From Pithys albifrons albifrons (lineage: Eukaryota; Chordata; Aves; Passeriformes; Thamnophilidae), in contig NC_092464.1 in the NCBI RefSeq assembly GCF_047495875.1, positions 23,840,865 through 23,904,864 on the forward strand: 64,000 nucleotides of DNA, written 5' to 3'. The notes below the pieces were generated by a model. It searched no databases, was not told the origin of the DNA, and worked only from the letters and a program-made list of their open reading frames with translations. A program made the translations under genes and the position numbers. Below, piece after piece: positions 47,867 to 58,880 of this stretch; the first letter of the stretch is position 1, and the number at the start of each line of letters is the position of its first letter.

Positions 47867-50555
47867 GTAGTAGAAAGAAGAAAAGCTTACATTTCTAGGT
47901 TGAAAAATTAGAAGTAAAGCTAGCATACAGAGGTGACTAGATGACCTTAGGCAAGGTAACATTTTTTCACATCGTATTCTTGTACACTTGCAAGCTCTTG
48001 CTCTGGGTGTGTCACTCTTGTTTCCTCCTCTACTCAGCAGAAAGTGAAAAGCTCTTTTCTGAAGGGTTTTTTGCTTCTACATCATCAATCCTGCTCTAAG
48101 GTAAGCAGGTCATAATTATGGCCTTCTTATGAGAGAAAGGGCTGTGAAGTGTACTTTAAAGTGGTTTCTGATCGCTGTGTCATAGATCTTTGTCTCCAGG
48201 GGAGCCCACTTCAGCCCCATCTCAGAGTGTCATTAACATATAAGCCATTACCTCCCATTTCTTGGGATACTCAGGGACATAAAAACAAGGAATACATATA
48301 CCAGATGGAGGGTGGCAGCTTCACTGTCCTTTGCTTCAGTGGTTTGCTATTAACAATCTTTGAGTATGTGAAAAATTGAGTGCAAAATGGCACAAATAAT
48401 TGCTAAAAAATTACGAACACAAAAATGCAATGATAAGGGTTCAGATGCTGTTATCATCATGAGCAACACTAGGTACGTGACCTCAGCACAACTCATTCAC
48501 TATAATTTCTGTTCAAAAATTATTCATCCCGAGCAGAAGGTCATGCCATTTCAGCAGGTTGTCACAAATTTCCCAGAGAGTGTGTGAGCACGTGTTTGGA
48601 TTTAAGGAGAAAAGCCCACTCCCAAAAGTTAATGATGGAGGTTGTTAGAAGGTCTAGCCAAAGCAATTATTATAAATTACAAGCCAACAAAACATTCCTG
48701 TTGTTTGTTTTTCTCCGGGTTGTCCTTGACTTTCAGAGCTGTAAGACAGCTGCAGGCTAGAGGGCAGCCAAACTAGACAAGGAGGAGCAGCAATTAATTT
48801 CAAAACCCCCTCTAAGCAGTATAGGGAGGTGCACAAACACCCCTTCTGAGGCTTTGGTGGGAAATAAGGCACCTGTACATATTTTTTAAACATGACCTGC
48901 CCCTGAGTTCACCTGCCAAATCAAAGGCAAGTCCTGGTGGGGAACAAGCAGGAACTCAGAGATTGCCAAAAATACGGTAGTAAAGGAAACTTTGCAGAGA
49001 ATAACATGAGCGACCAATAACTGGAGACTACATCTGCCTGACAGAATCTGTTAAGATTTACCTTTCCCAGGCAGAACCCAAGAACAAAGGGAAAACTGAA
49101 ATGCTTACAGATATGCAGGAACTGGGAACATGGATTTTCAGTACATGCACAAAGGCACCCAACAAAAAAAGAGAAGGCCTCTTCCTATAGCCAGAAGTGG
49201 GAGGAGGTGGGGGGAATAGAAAAATGTTATTGTGTTATCCATTTGCAGAAGTAAATTTTTGTCAAAAATAAACTTTATTTTTAGAGATGTTTATAGAGAT
49301 GTCAGACATTGGGGTTGTCATGCTACCCAGACAACCAAAAGGCAGAAATGATCCCCAAAATCCATACTGAGAAGATTCAAACTGAGTCGAGTCCCTCTGA
49401 GTTAAATGCAGACTGCTTCACCACCCTGACAGATTCACCATATGAGCTCCTGATCTTGCTCCTGCTCCTGCTCCTGCTCCAGCCTTCACATCAGGTTAAA
49501 AGGGCACAGAGGTGCCCAAAGGCAACTTGAGATCACTGTGACCCCATACATGGGTTCTGACTATTTCTCAGAGGAATCACTAGCTCAGCTCATGAAATGG
49601 ATGTATTTTGTTTGTTTCCTTCTGCTGCTGCTCCTGGGTACTGTATTTCCTGACAGTACCAGCCCCACAAGAGGGATGAGACTGATCCCCTGAGACTGGT
49701 CCCAAGACTGTTGATGGCAGCCCTCCGCCACAAGTCCAGCGTCAGGCTTGCAAGGATGAGAAGAGAGGATGTGTGGAAAATGAAATTCAGGAAGAAAAAT
49801 TAGAAAAGGAGTAAAGAGGAGAGCAGAGAAAACTGTGTGAAGGGAGACTTAAGCAGGAAAAGCGCATTTCGCTTTGCATTTTAATCCTGTTCTTTATCTC
49901 CTACCTGTTTCTTTTTAAGCAATGTAGAGTTTCCGTGATGCAAAATAGCTAACCCTTGTCATGCCCTTGTTACTTTATACCCTCAGACCTGAGACCTGTA
50001 TTTTTTTTTGTCTTCTAAAACCAACCAAAAATAAGAACAGTATAATCAAAGAAGTAGGATTTGGTTGGTTTTTTGGTGCAACAGTCTTGGAAAATGCCTA
50101 AGGCTTCCAGACTGTCTTACAGAATCCTGGAGTGTCACATTTGCTTTTCAGTCATTTCTCACTAACTGAATGCAATATGGCACTTCTGCCTGGAAAACCT
50201 GTTGCAATAAAATACCGTGTCTTTCTTCCTTTCTTCTTTTTTTTTCACCGAGGTTTCTCATATGGTCTTACATGAAAGAAATAGATGCATGCCTGCACTG
50301 GGGACACCTAGGTACCATACAAGATAAAACATACATATGCATTCAGAAGGCAAAGCTTGTGCTAGATCACTCTGCCTAAATGCTGCCTGGACCAGATCCA
50401 ATACTTTACCATAGTCAAATACTTCTCAGTGGCCCATTTAAGATTAGATTGACTAGGCAGTCACAAATCTGATTTTAGTTATTTTGATGTAAATCTAGCG
50501 AATTTTGTTGTGGTGTATATAGTTACTCCAAGTATGAACATAGACAGTAGGTAGG
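47867..50555. other. Noncoding, no gene seen
   Basis: No exon or named repeat apart from the hexamer run at 49458-49480. The 73-codon plus frame at 49309-49530 owes its leucine run to that repeat. Confidence 0.6.
49458..49480. repeat. (GCTCCT)n hexamer microsatellite
   Basis: Nearly four units of GCTCCT on plus. Similar CTGCTGCTGCTCCTGG occurs at 49622-49637. Confidence 0.9.
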
Positions 50556-50629
50556 TGTGGTAGTTTGGGCTTTAGTTTCAGCCAAAGGAATTTCCTCAGA
50601 ATTTCAGTAGGAATTTCCTCAGAATTTCA
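50556..50629 (+). repeat. 23-bp tandem duplication after an LTR-like start
   Basis: AGGAATTTCCTCAGAATTTC plus AGT begins at 50586 and is repeated from 50609 (to 50629). The sequence just before, TGTGGTAGTTTGGGCTTTAG at 50556, resembles avian LTR starts, and AATAAA follows at about 50816. No matching CA terminus or target-site duplication was found, so an LTR is not called. Confidence 0.5.
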
Positions 50630-53600
50630 CCCAGAAATATCTCCAGCTTAGGTGAACATCATATAGTTCAAAAAGTTGACTCTAATGTTAAGTTTTGATG
50701 CCCATAAAAAAATTTTTTTAATTCATTTCTTTGGTCATTGAAGTCAATTTGTCATTGATGTATTTAAGGTATTGTGTTCTCTTAGCACTGTTGATTACAT
50801 ATTTAATTTCCAGCATAATAAAAGGTTTATTCTTGTTAATATATTTCTACTGGTTTAGTGGATTTGGGCATAACAAATTCATGGATAGTCTTTATTTTCA
50901 GACCTCAAAATATGTGCTTAGAAGTATATGAAACATTTTAGTCACACTGCTCCACTATTCTTAATTAAAAGTGTACTTTTCCTCCATGTAAAAAGGGAAC
51001 AGTTGTGTATCAGCATTCACATCAAATTACTCTAACTCCAGCAAATTTAGCAGAGATTTAAAAAATGAGGTATGTTACACTTTGGTATAAAATTATGAGA
51101 AAACTAATGAAAATTGGCAAAGTTGTGCAGTTTATTCTAATTTGGCAATATTGGTCATCCAAATCCAAGTCATCTGGCAAAGGTGATGTCAGAGAAAAGT
51201 TCCTGATAAAAACTGCTGCTGTTCAGCTGATATAAAGCAAACATAGTAAAGATAACATTATGTGTTACTGGAACAAAGGTCATATCTCAGAAACAAGGAG
51301 ATTTACTACAAACTCTGAAAGATTGTAGCAGTAAACCGATAAGATGAGCAGCCTTCCATTCTTTACGCATTGTATGCCTGAGGGAGGTTTTGTTGACTTG
51401 AATAGATTTACTCCCAACTGGTACCAGCCTAAGTGAAAGAATCAAACTCTGCATGTAGACATTCTGCTGGTTAACTAAAAACCTGAGGGAAAATTGGTTG
51501 ATGGCATTCCTCATATTTTCTCCACCCCTAAGATGTTGCAAGATATGATCAAATGCTTAATCTTATTTGCATATTTTCCCATAATTTTATGCAGAACGCT
51601 GGAAAAGAAAGACATGAAGCAAGTATCGCTTTGCCTGGATAATAAATATAAACTATTTTAAGGTGTGTTCAAGGACAGTTCTGCTAATTTCAGAGTTCCT
51701 TTGGTGGTTCAGGCTTTGCAGTTTTTTCTACCAAAATTGTTATGCAGGACACTGAAAGGTATTGAAAATTTCATAACTTTTGTAGCTGAGAAGCATTAGA
51801 GTGTAATAGCACAAGTCTGACTACTTTGGTTTAAACTATATTAATATTACAGATTATTTTTGTAAGAGTAATTCATTTCTGTATTACTTGTGGTGATTTG
51901 CAGAGTGGTTAATTACTGCTTGGAGGCAAAAAGTGTGGTGCAGAGGTCATTAAAAAAAGAGAAAGATTTAGGAAGTGCAAAAAAACCCTCCTGGGTTTTT
52001 TTTAGAAGTGGTTACCGTGTCAAGAAGGAGATACATTTTTATATCATGCTTAAAGCATGAATATTTGTCTTGAAGCAAACCCACAGGATTTTCCTTTCTG
52101 TTTGTAGAATCAACCATTTGGTGGTTCTATAATATTGTCAGACAGATCTTCCATTGTTAATAGTTTCTTTTACAATACTTTCCCTGCCATTGAATTAGAA
52201 ATTTTCAGATTATTTCTCATTATATTATAAATGATTCTTAGCTCTCCCTCAAATTCTGTTGATGATACATGAAGAAAATATTCCAAAGAAAATGTGGTGA
52301 AAATTTAAGAAAAAAAAATAGGGAAAAAAATCTAGTATTTTTTATGTTTTAATTGCATTGCCTTCATATTTCCTTCAAATAGTCTTGAACTTGACACTTG
52401 CCATGTTAATCCAGGACACTTCCTCTAATCAACCTTATGCCCAAACTTAACTGCCTCCTGTTTCCCAGAAAACTTATAAGAGACTTCTAGAAACACAAGC
52501 ACTTTGCAAAATCTGACCCAGCAAAGCGAGCCAGGTTTTTAGATGAGCACCTCAGCCTAATCACAAACTAAGCAAACAAATGGGCTCTCTCAGAGACCTG
52601 ATTAGAAATGAGATTGGCTACTGCCTGCCTGAGAGCTGGTAAAACACAGGGAGAGAACAGGACTGTTACATCAACTTATTTATTGGAAACCAAAGGAAAA
52701 GCATTTTCTCAAATGTGGGACCCCAGACAGCCTAATTTTAAATGAAAACATAAATACTTGTGTTTCTTGCAGTAAAATAGAGGTGTTGAATTTTGTGAAT
52801 TTAACAAGAAAAATATGTGTTATTGGTGTAAGTGTTCAGACTCCTATCCAGAAGAAAACCAACCTGGTAGTACATATTTATCATTCTGGCTGAATTGCAT
52901 GCAATTAACAGTCTACTTTTTTTTTCCTTTGCTTCATGCAAAAAAGCACTTTTTTGCATCTTTTTCTACTTAATCTAAAGTTTAAATCAAGATGGTTTGT
53001 AATGGTCTTCATCCCAGAGCACCTGTTTTTTTGTCAGGATTCCAACCATCAAGAAGTCACTTTTCAGTGTGCTGAAGCAAAAATAAAGCCATTAGAGATT
53101 TATCCAACATCTATGTCAAAGTAGGCATTTTTTAATTAATTTGATTAATTTAAGGCTCAGACCTTCATGAAAAACTGGGTTCTAGCAGACTCTGAAATAG
53201 ATTTGCTTTAATTTGGTACTTGTCTCTCCCTTGAGAACAGATTATGCATTCACAGATGCACACATATTTTCCACATTGCTAGGATCTTTCTCACTGCTGG
53301 CACAGGCCCATCGGTTACAAGACTGTTTTATGTGTGTACTAAACAAGCAGTATATATTAAGATTTCTTATTTTAATTTAAAGTCTTTTCCCTGGGTACTT
53401 TATCTGTATCTTAATATCACCCAGGAAGGGCCATACCAGGTCATATCAAAAGTCCAGTCATCCATTACCCTCTGTGACTGGATCCAAAAGACTGCTTAAT
53501 ATAAAATTTAAGACCAGCACAGAGTATTATATCCATCCCCATTATATACTTTCAGATTCCAATTTTCTGTGACTTGGAGAATTCAATAAAACTTAGAAAA

Positions 53601-53859
53601 TACAGATAAACATGCATGCGTAGAGGACTTTCAGTCACTAAATTTGTTTTAATCTCTCTACATTCCAGAACTGGATGACTTGCAAGGGTAAAAAGAAGAA
53701 TAGCTCTCTACTGCCTCTATGGGAAAAAGGGGAAGAGATAACTTGGGCATACTTCATTTATGTAAACTAATTTCAGCTCCTTGCTGCATCTTAAAAAGGA
53801 ATATTAAATGGTAAATGAAAATGTATTTCTTAAAGGGGGGCTGAAACTCTTAAAGTGTG
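50630..53859. other. Noncoding AT-rich stretch, no gene seen
   Basis: No exon or named repeat. A perfect A-rich/T-rich hairpin lies at 51979-52003 and is listed separately. Confidence 0.65.
51979..52003. repeat. Perfect hairpin with T tail
   Basis: AAAAAAACCC and GGGTTTTTTT pair exactly around TCCT. It resembles an intrinsic terminator in form, but in a vertebrate genome it is more likely a chance or slippage palindrome. A T-run of this kind would stop RNA polymerase III. Confidence 0.6.
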
Positions 53860-54163
53860 CCCAGTACGTATGGCTGGGCTTCATGAATGAAGATTTGGGA
53901 AGGGCTCTACCCATGTGGATGTGCCCTTCCAGTCTGCACAGTGGATTTTTTAGGTGAGGCTCAGCGTGTGCAGAACTGGCCCCACCATTTAACTCCTGAG
54001 GTTCATCTGCCACGGCCAAGCGAGCTTGGACGGTGACAGTGAAGTCCTCAGGACTAGAACCTACAGCCGCTGGTATTCCCAGGAGGTCTCCCATCCAAGT
54101 ACTGACTGGGCCTGACGCTGCTTAGCTTCTGAGATCTGATGGGATCGGCATCAGGGTGGCCTT
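53860..54163 (-). mobile_element. SINE-like retroposon with a 5S rRNA-derived head
   Basis: On minus the element opens at about 54163 with 5S rRNA-like sequence and passes near 54057 into an unrelated body reaching at least 53860. 5S-headed retroposons form the SINE3/DeuSINE class, which includes AmnSINE1. This copy keeps its head too well for a typical AmnSINE1, so a younger lineage-limited family is possible. The body contains three successive perfect stems: 53860-53879, 53879-53892 and 53898-53930. I could not see a poly-A or CR1-type tail, so the true 3' end is uncertain. An open minus frame of 96 codons (54094-53804) runs through the body. Confidence 0.65.
54058..54163 (-). pseudogene. 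5S rRNA-derived sequence (SINE head), not functional
   Basis: Read on minus this aligns to about nucleotides 14-118 of vertebrate 5S rRNA at roughly 80-85% identity, with about 3 bases missing near position 24. The internal polymerase III promoter is well kept: the A-box area (GAAGCTAAGCAGCGTCAGG), the intermediate element (AGTACTTGGATGGG), and box C (GGGAGACCTCCTGGGAATAC, one change from the usual GCC). The first 13 bases of 5S are lost and the 3' end runs into SINE body. It is therefore a retroposon promoter and not a ribosomal gene. Confidence 0.85.
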
Positions 54164-57100
54164 TAACTGCCAAAAGTATGTCCAGTATGTACTCTGTAAC
54201 TCTATAGAACCCCAAATCTGCACTCCTATGTACCCAGGAAGTTGTAGGCAAGTAGGAAAGAAATATGTTGCATCAGATTTTCACTGTTAAGTTTCTTCTG
54301 CCTTGAAGTTGAAAAGACCAGAATGGAAACCTTATTTACATAATCACTATCACTATGTTGCTTGGCAAATTAAAATGAATTTCCTTGAATTGAATTATGT
54401 GTTTTGGCCTGGTTCATGGACTAAGACCTCAGAGAATTTTGATTTCTGCCTCCAGAACTCCTCATTCTAGCATGTAATTTTAATAAAATTATTTTTGTCT
54501 TTTTAGTGTCAATACCTCCCATTGACTGTCAAGAACATTCCTTACCAACTACAGTTTGTATTTGCAGAGATGCATGAGCTATCACGTCTCACACACACAC
54601 ATACATGTGCGCCTCTTTAGCCCACTTTCCCATCTTTACTCATACTTTTTTTTTCTTTCCTTCTCTTTCTCTTCCAGGCAACTCTAAGGGGACAAATTCC
54701 ATTATAACAAAGCAGCAATGTTGCATATGAACAGCAAAGAGTGCAAAGCACCACTGTAATGTGTCATGTGTAACGTACATGAGCATCCCCAAGACGCCTG
54801 TATTCAGCTGAGCAAATGGCTTCACAGTAAGGCCATCAGCCAGGAACTAAGGATTCATGTTTGGCCAGAAACAAAAAAGTAAAAAGATGTGGAACTGTGC
54901 TTTCTGCATTTAATTCAGTATATTTGGATTAAGCCAAAGGCTTTAAACAGCTTTTTAGTCCAGATGCTGGGAACATTGATGTAAGTATTGATACCCAGTT
55001 TTGAACAACAAACTCAACAACAAATGACTCTTTGAATCCAGGAGATTTTCTGGAATCCTTCAAGTTTTCCTTTTTTTTTTCTTGCCTTGGCCCAGGAAGT
55101 ACAGGCCTCAAACTCAGAAAACCAAGCTTATTTTATTTCCGTGGGGTGGGATATACATTCATACCCAAATTATATTTTTTGTTTATCAAACAGGAAAATA
55201 ATAGAGATACTATAAATCAGAATATATATGCCTGTAAATTCTTTAGGGATTACAGTGCCTTGCACAGGGGGTCTGCCAGGAACCTTTAAACTCTGTTATT
55301 ATTAAAATAATTTCATAGGCCCGTGTATCCAGCTGCCCACTCTCATGATTTTATCAAGAATCTCCCTGTAGCAGACACGACCTTCTCTTCTGGCATCTGG
55401 AGATTACACGACAATTTCCACTTTCATTTATAATGACAAAAGCTCCCAAGTTCACAAAAAAGATCTTGAAACCAGGAACAACAGCAGAAAACAAAAAGAT
55501 CACTTTTTAAAAAATTAATTTTAAACTGTGCCTTGCTGGAGTCTGAAGGTCTCCCTTACAATTTCTAGGCTGGTGATTACCAAAAGCAGTTAAGGCTTAT
55601 CTCTGAGGCTGGCTCTGACCCCTGCAAATTTGTACAGAGCTGGAATTTAGAATCTTGGCTCCTGGTCTGACTAACCTAGGGAAATAAAAGACATGTAATA
55701 AGGAAGAAAGTACTGCTAGAGAAGCAAAATGTCTAGCACCCAATGAGGCACAGAGCCAGAAGGAACAACCTGGATGGGATGGATGAGCCCTCAGCACAGA
55801 CAGAAACAGTATCAGTGTCTTAGTTACAGTACACTTGGCTGTAGTTCTCACCAGCCGTAAAATGCTTCATGATTCTTCAAGATACAGAGATTTCCCTGAG
55901 TACCAGTTATCATTAATGCACCAGGCAGATCTGTTCTCACAGCTGGATGCCCTGATGGCTGCAGCTACTGCTACACGAAGCAGCACACATTCAAGCCACC
56001 TGCCAATGCAACTCTACACATCAGCCAAATGTTTCTATGCCTTAAAATTAGTTTTTTTGCAATTCAAATTTGATACTTCAGCCTGGTGTTTCATGTTCTT
56101 AGTGACAGTTTGAAGGGCACCTCAAAAAAAGAAAACCCTGGCCAAACAACAGTCCACTTTATGCCTTGACAATAAACTTCTCCATATCTTAATTTGCAGT
56201 GTGAGAAAAAATATCAAAAATTTAAGAAAGGTAATTAATTTCTACACTGATAAGAATCTCCTTTGTAAAACAGAAAAACATTTCACTCTTCCCAGACTAA
56301 AACCATTAACTACTGTTCTGAAAGAGCTTATCTCAAAACCCTTCTCCCCATTTCATTAAGTGCCAAGATTTAATCAAGCTGAGTCAGGTGAAGACCAAGG
56401 GGCAGGAGAGACCTTCACAAAGGAGATGGGTAAAAAGTCATACTTCCTATTAACCAGTTTGAAGTTAAGGGGAGATGGCTTGCTTTTATCCTTTCTTTGG
56501 TAATTTAAGTATTTGCATGTCTGGGAGTTACCTCTTTCCTCCTTCGCAGAGAGTGAAGACTGGAGGATGTTGTGTTGGAGGATCAGGAAGGTACTTTTCC
56601 AGCTAAGTCTATGTAGTCCCCTCAGCTCATCCCACATTCAGGGGAGAATCCCATTTCCAGTAATTATTGTGGGGATGAGACACCATCTGTCCACCATGTC
56701 TGAGGGATATAGGGCAAGCTGGGCCTCCTGGGACCAGGCTGATGCACACATAAGAAGGCATGTGATATTTATACCATAGGCTGTGTGAGGGGAGGAATTT
56801 TAGTTTCCAGGAGTCTCTACTGGTCTGCATTCTCGAGTTTGGCCTCTGTGGCCAGGTTAACTTACTCTTAATCCATTAATTTTACACATGTAGGGAAAAA
56901 GATCTCCTTAATACCTGATTATGAAGGAATACTGGGTGAGAATGCAACAGGAGAGTCCTGTCTTTCCTCATCACAATGCATAACCAGAGACAGCACTCAG
57001 GGCCCAAGTCCTGAGCAAGAGCTTCTAATTATCTCATGGTCATTCATAAACAGCACTAAAGTTGAACATATGAACTGCTCCTACACTCACAGATACTTTG

Positions 57101-58867
57101 CCCTCTCTTACAGAGGACTCAATTTCCTTCCCAAAGGCTTCCAGGACTCTGCTTCTCAGCCTGCCTATCCCCTGCTGTGCATGTGTTGACAACTATGTTT
57201 TCCTCATCCATATATTCAAAGCAGAAGCTAAGAATGCAAAGGTTATTAATTTCCAAAACCCTCTCTCCATGGACAGGTCTACGATGTCTCTGATGATAAA
57301 TAGCAACATGCTGGCATGCAGATTTGCTAATTGTAACCAAGGAAACAGGGTCCTTACTAATACCATACGCTTCTCAGAGCATTAGCTGGAGGCCAAATAG
57401 CATCTCTGGTATCTATATGCTGTCAGTCACCTCTGGGAATGCAATATAAAAATAATTACATATGTATAATGAGGAATAGGAAAGGTACATTTTGTGTATA
57501 AATATAGCCAGACAGTCCTCTCAATCAATGGACTGATTTGATCAGGAAAGCCAGTGGAGCAAGGTAACTGTACTGATTTGGTTTTTATTCCCAATGGAAA
57601 ACAAAGTAGATTCACAAGAAATATGCCACTGCTTAAGTCAGATAGGTAAAAATTTCTTGTTAACAAGTATCTGAACATGTGAAAAGATTCAACATGACAA
57701 TGATCATGGACCTATAACCATAGCATACTTGAAAAATTAGAGCAATGTGTGAGCATTACTGCTATCTTAAGCAAACAAACTAACAAATGACAAGCAAAAA
57801 AATAACACAACAACTTGAAGTCTGAGGCAGCCTGAATAATAGAGGGACTAATGAGAGGAATTGTGAGGTAATGAACAAAAGTTTGAGTCTGCTCTGATGT
57901 GCCAGTCATCCACAATGTACCCAGGCAAGTGCTTGTTCAAGGGAATTATCTGAGATGTGAACAGGAAACATGAACTGTGAAGGAACTTGAAAAGAGGCGA
58001 AATTTAAGCCAGGGTTTGGGTGATGCTCATGACCTCTGTGGATGCAGCATACCTCTCACAGGTTGCTGTTCCTCATGTTTTCCACTGCATCATCCCAGCA
58101 CTAGACCATGTTTAACAGTCCTCTTCCAGGCTAACTATCTCTAGCAAACTTGTACCAGAACAGGATGACAAAAGAAATACAGTCACCTGTGAGAAGTGCA
58201 GAATTCACTCCTTTGTTGAGAAATCTGTACTGTAGGCATGATGTTAGTGTGAGCCAAGCTAACAGCCTTTGAGAGCAGAGTGGCACAGGACAGATACAGG
58301 AAGTCACTTGGCAGGAGAGCCGCAAAGATGCAGAGTCAGCATGCAGTTCTGGGGTGACAATAGGACTGTGAGGAGTGGACCATGCTGGACTCAGCAAACA
58401 AAGAGGAGAGTGAGCAGGGCATCAATGTGATTGTGTGTTGCAGATTCCTGGAGAGAGTTAGGTCTTCCAGAAAGAGAACATTTTTAATTAGAAAATGTCA
58501 GAAGTTAAAATAAACAAGCAGATAACCATGATCCTTTTGTCTTCCCTCAATCCCTGTCATTTGTCTCCTTCCTCTGTGGGTTCTCATGAGGTTCTTTAGG
58601 TTTAGAACTCAGGATTCCACTATGTTAATCCTATACCCAAATGATCAAAAATCTTTCAGACAGAAGTAAACATTCTACCACTTACTCAATGGACTGTATT
58701 ATAAAGAATCTGAATCCATTTCTATGAATCGGACATGAAACAGTGAAGAAACAGTGAAGAAACAAATGTCATAATATCATTGGTAATGAATGGAAATATT
58801 CTACCTGCTGCAAGTGAAATGCAAAAAAATTCAGTCATTTTGAAGGAGAACTGCAAAATCTGGACAT
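54164..58867. other. Noncoding, no gene seen
   Basis: No exon or named repeat. The plus frame 55835-56113 (92 codons) starts with plausible-looking residues but ends in a Phe/Val-rich run and has no domain. A short CA run lies at 54590-54604, and an acceptor-like CTCTCTTACAG ends at 57113 without a supported exon. Confidence 0.6.
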
Positions 58868-58880
58868 CCCCCCCCCCCCC
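58868..58880. repeat. Poly-C run of 13
   Basis: Thirteen consecutive C bases. It is prone to length error in sequencing, and the exact length should not be trusted. Confidence 0.9.

Noticed and set aside
49309..49530. Frame with a leucine run resembling a signal peptide
   Set aside because: The leucines come from the GCTCCT microsatellite, and the run sits mid-frame.
54058..54163. Functional 5S rRNA gene
   Set aside because: The 5' end is missing, about 15 substitutions and a gap are present, and the 3' end runs directly into SINE body. It is a retroposon head.
55835..56113. 92-codon plus frame with protein-like beginning
   Set aside because: No domain, no splice signals, and the second half is hydrophobic noise.
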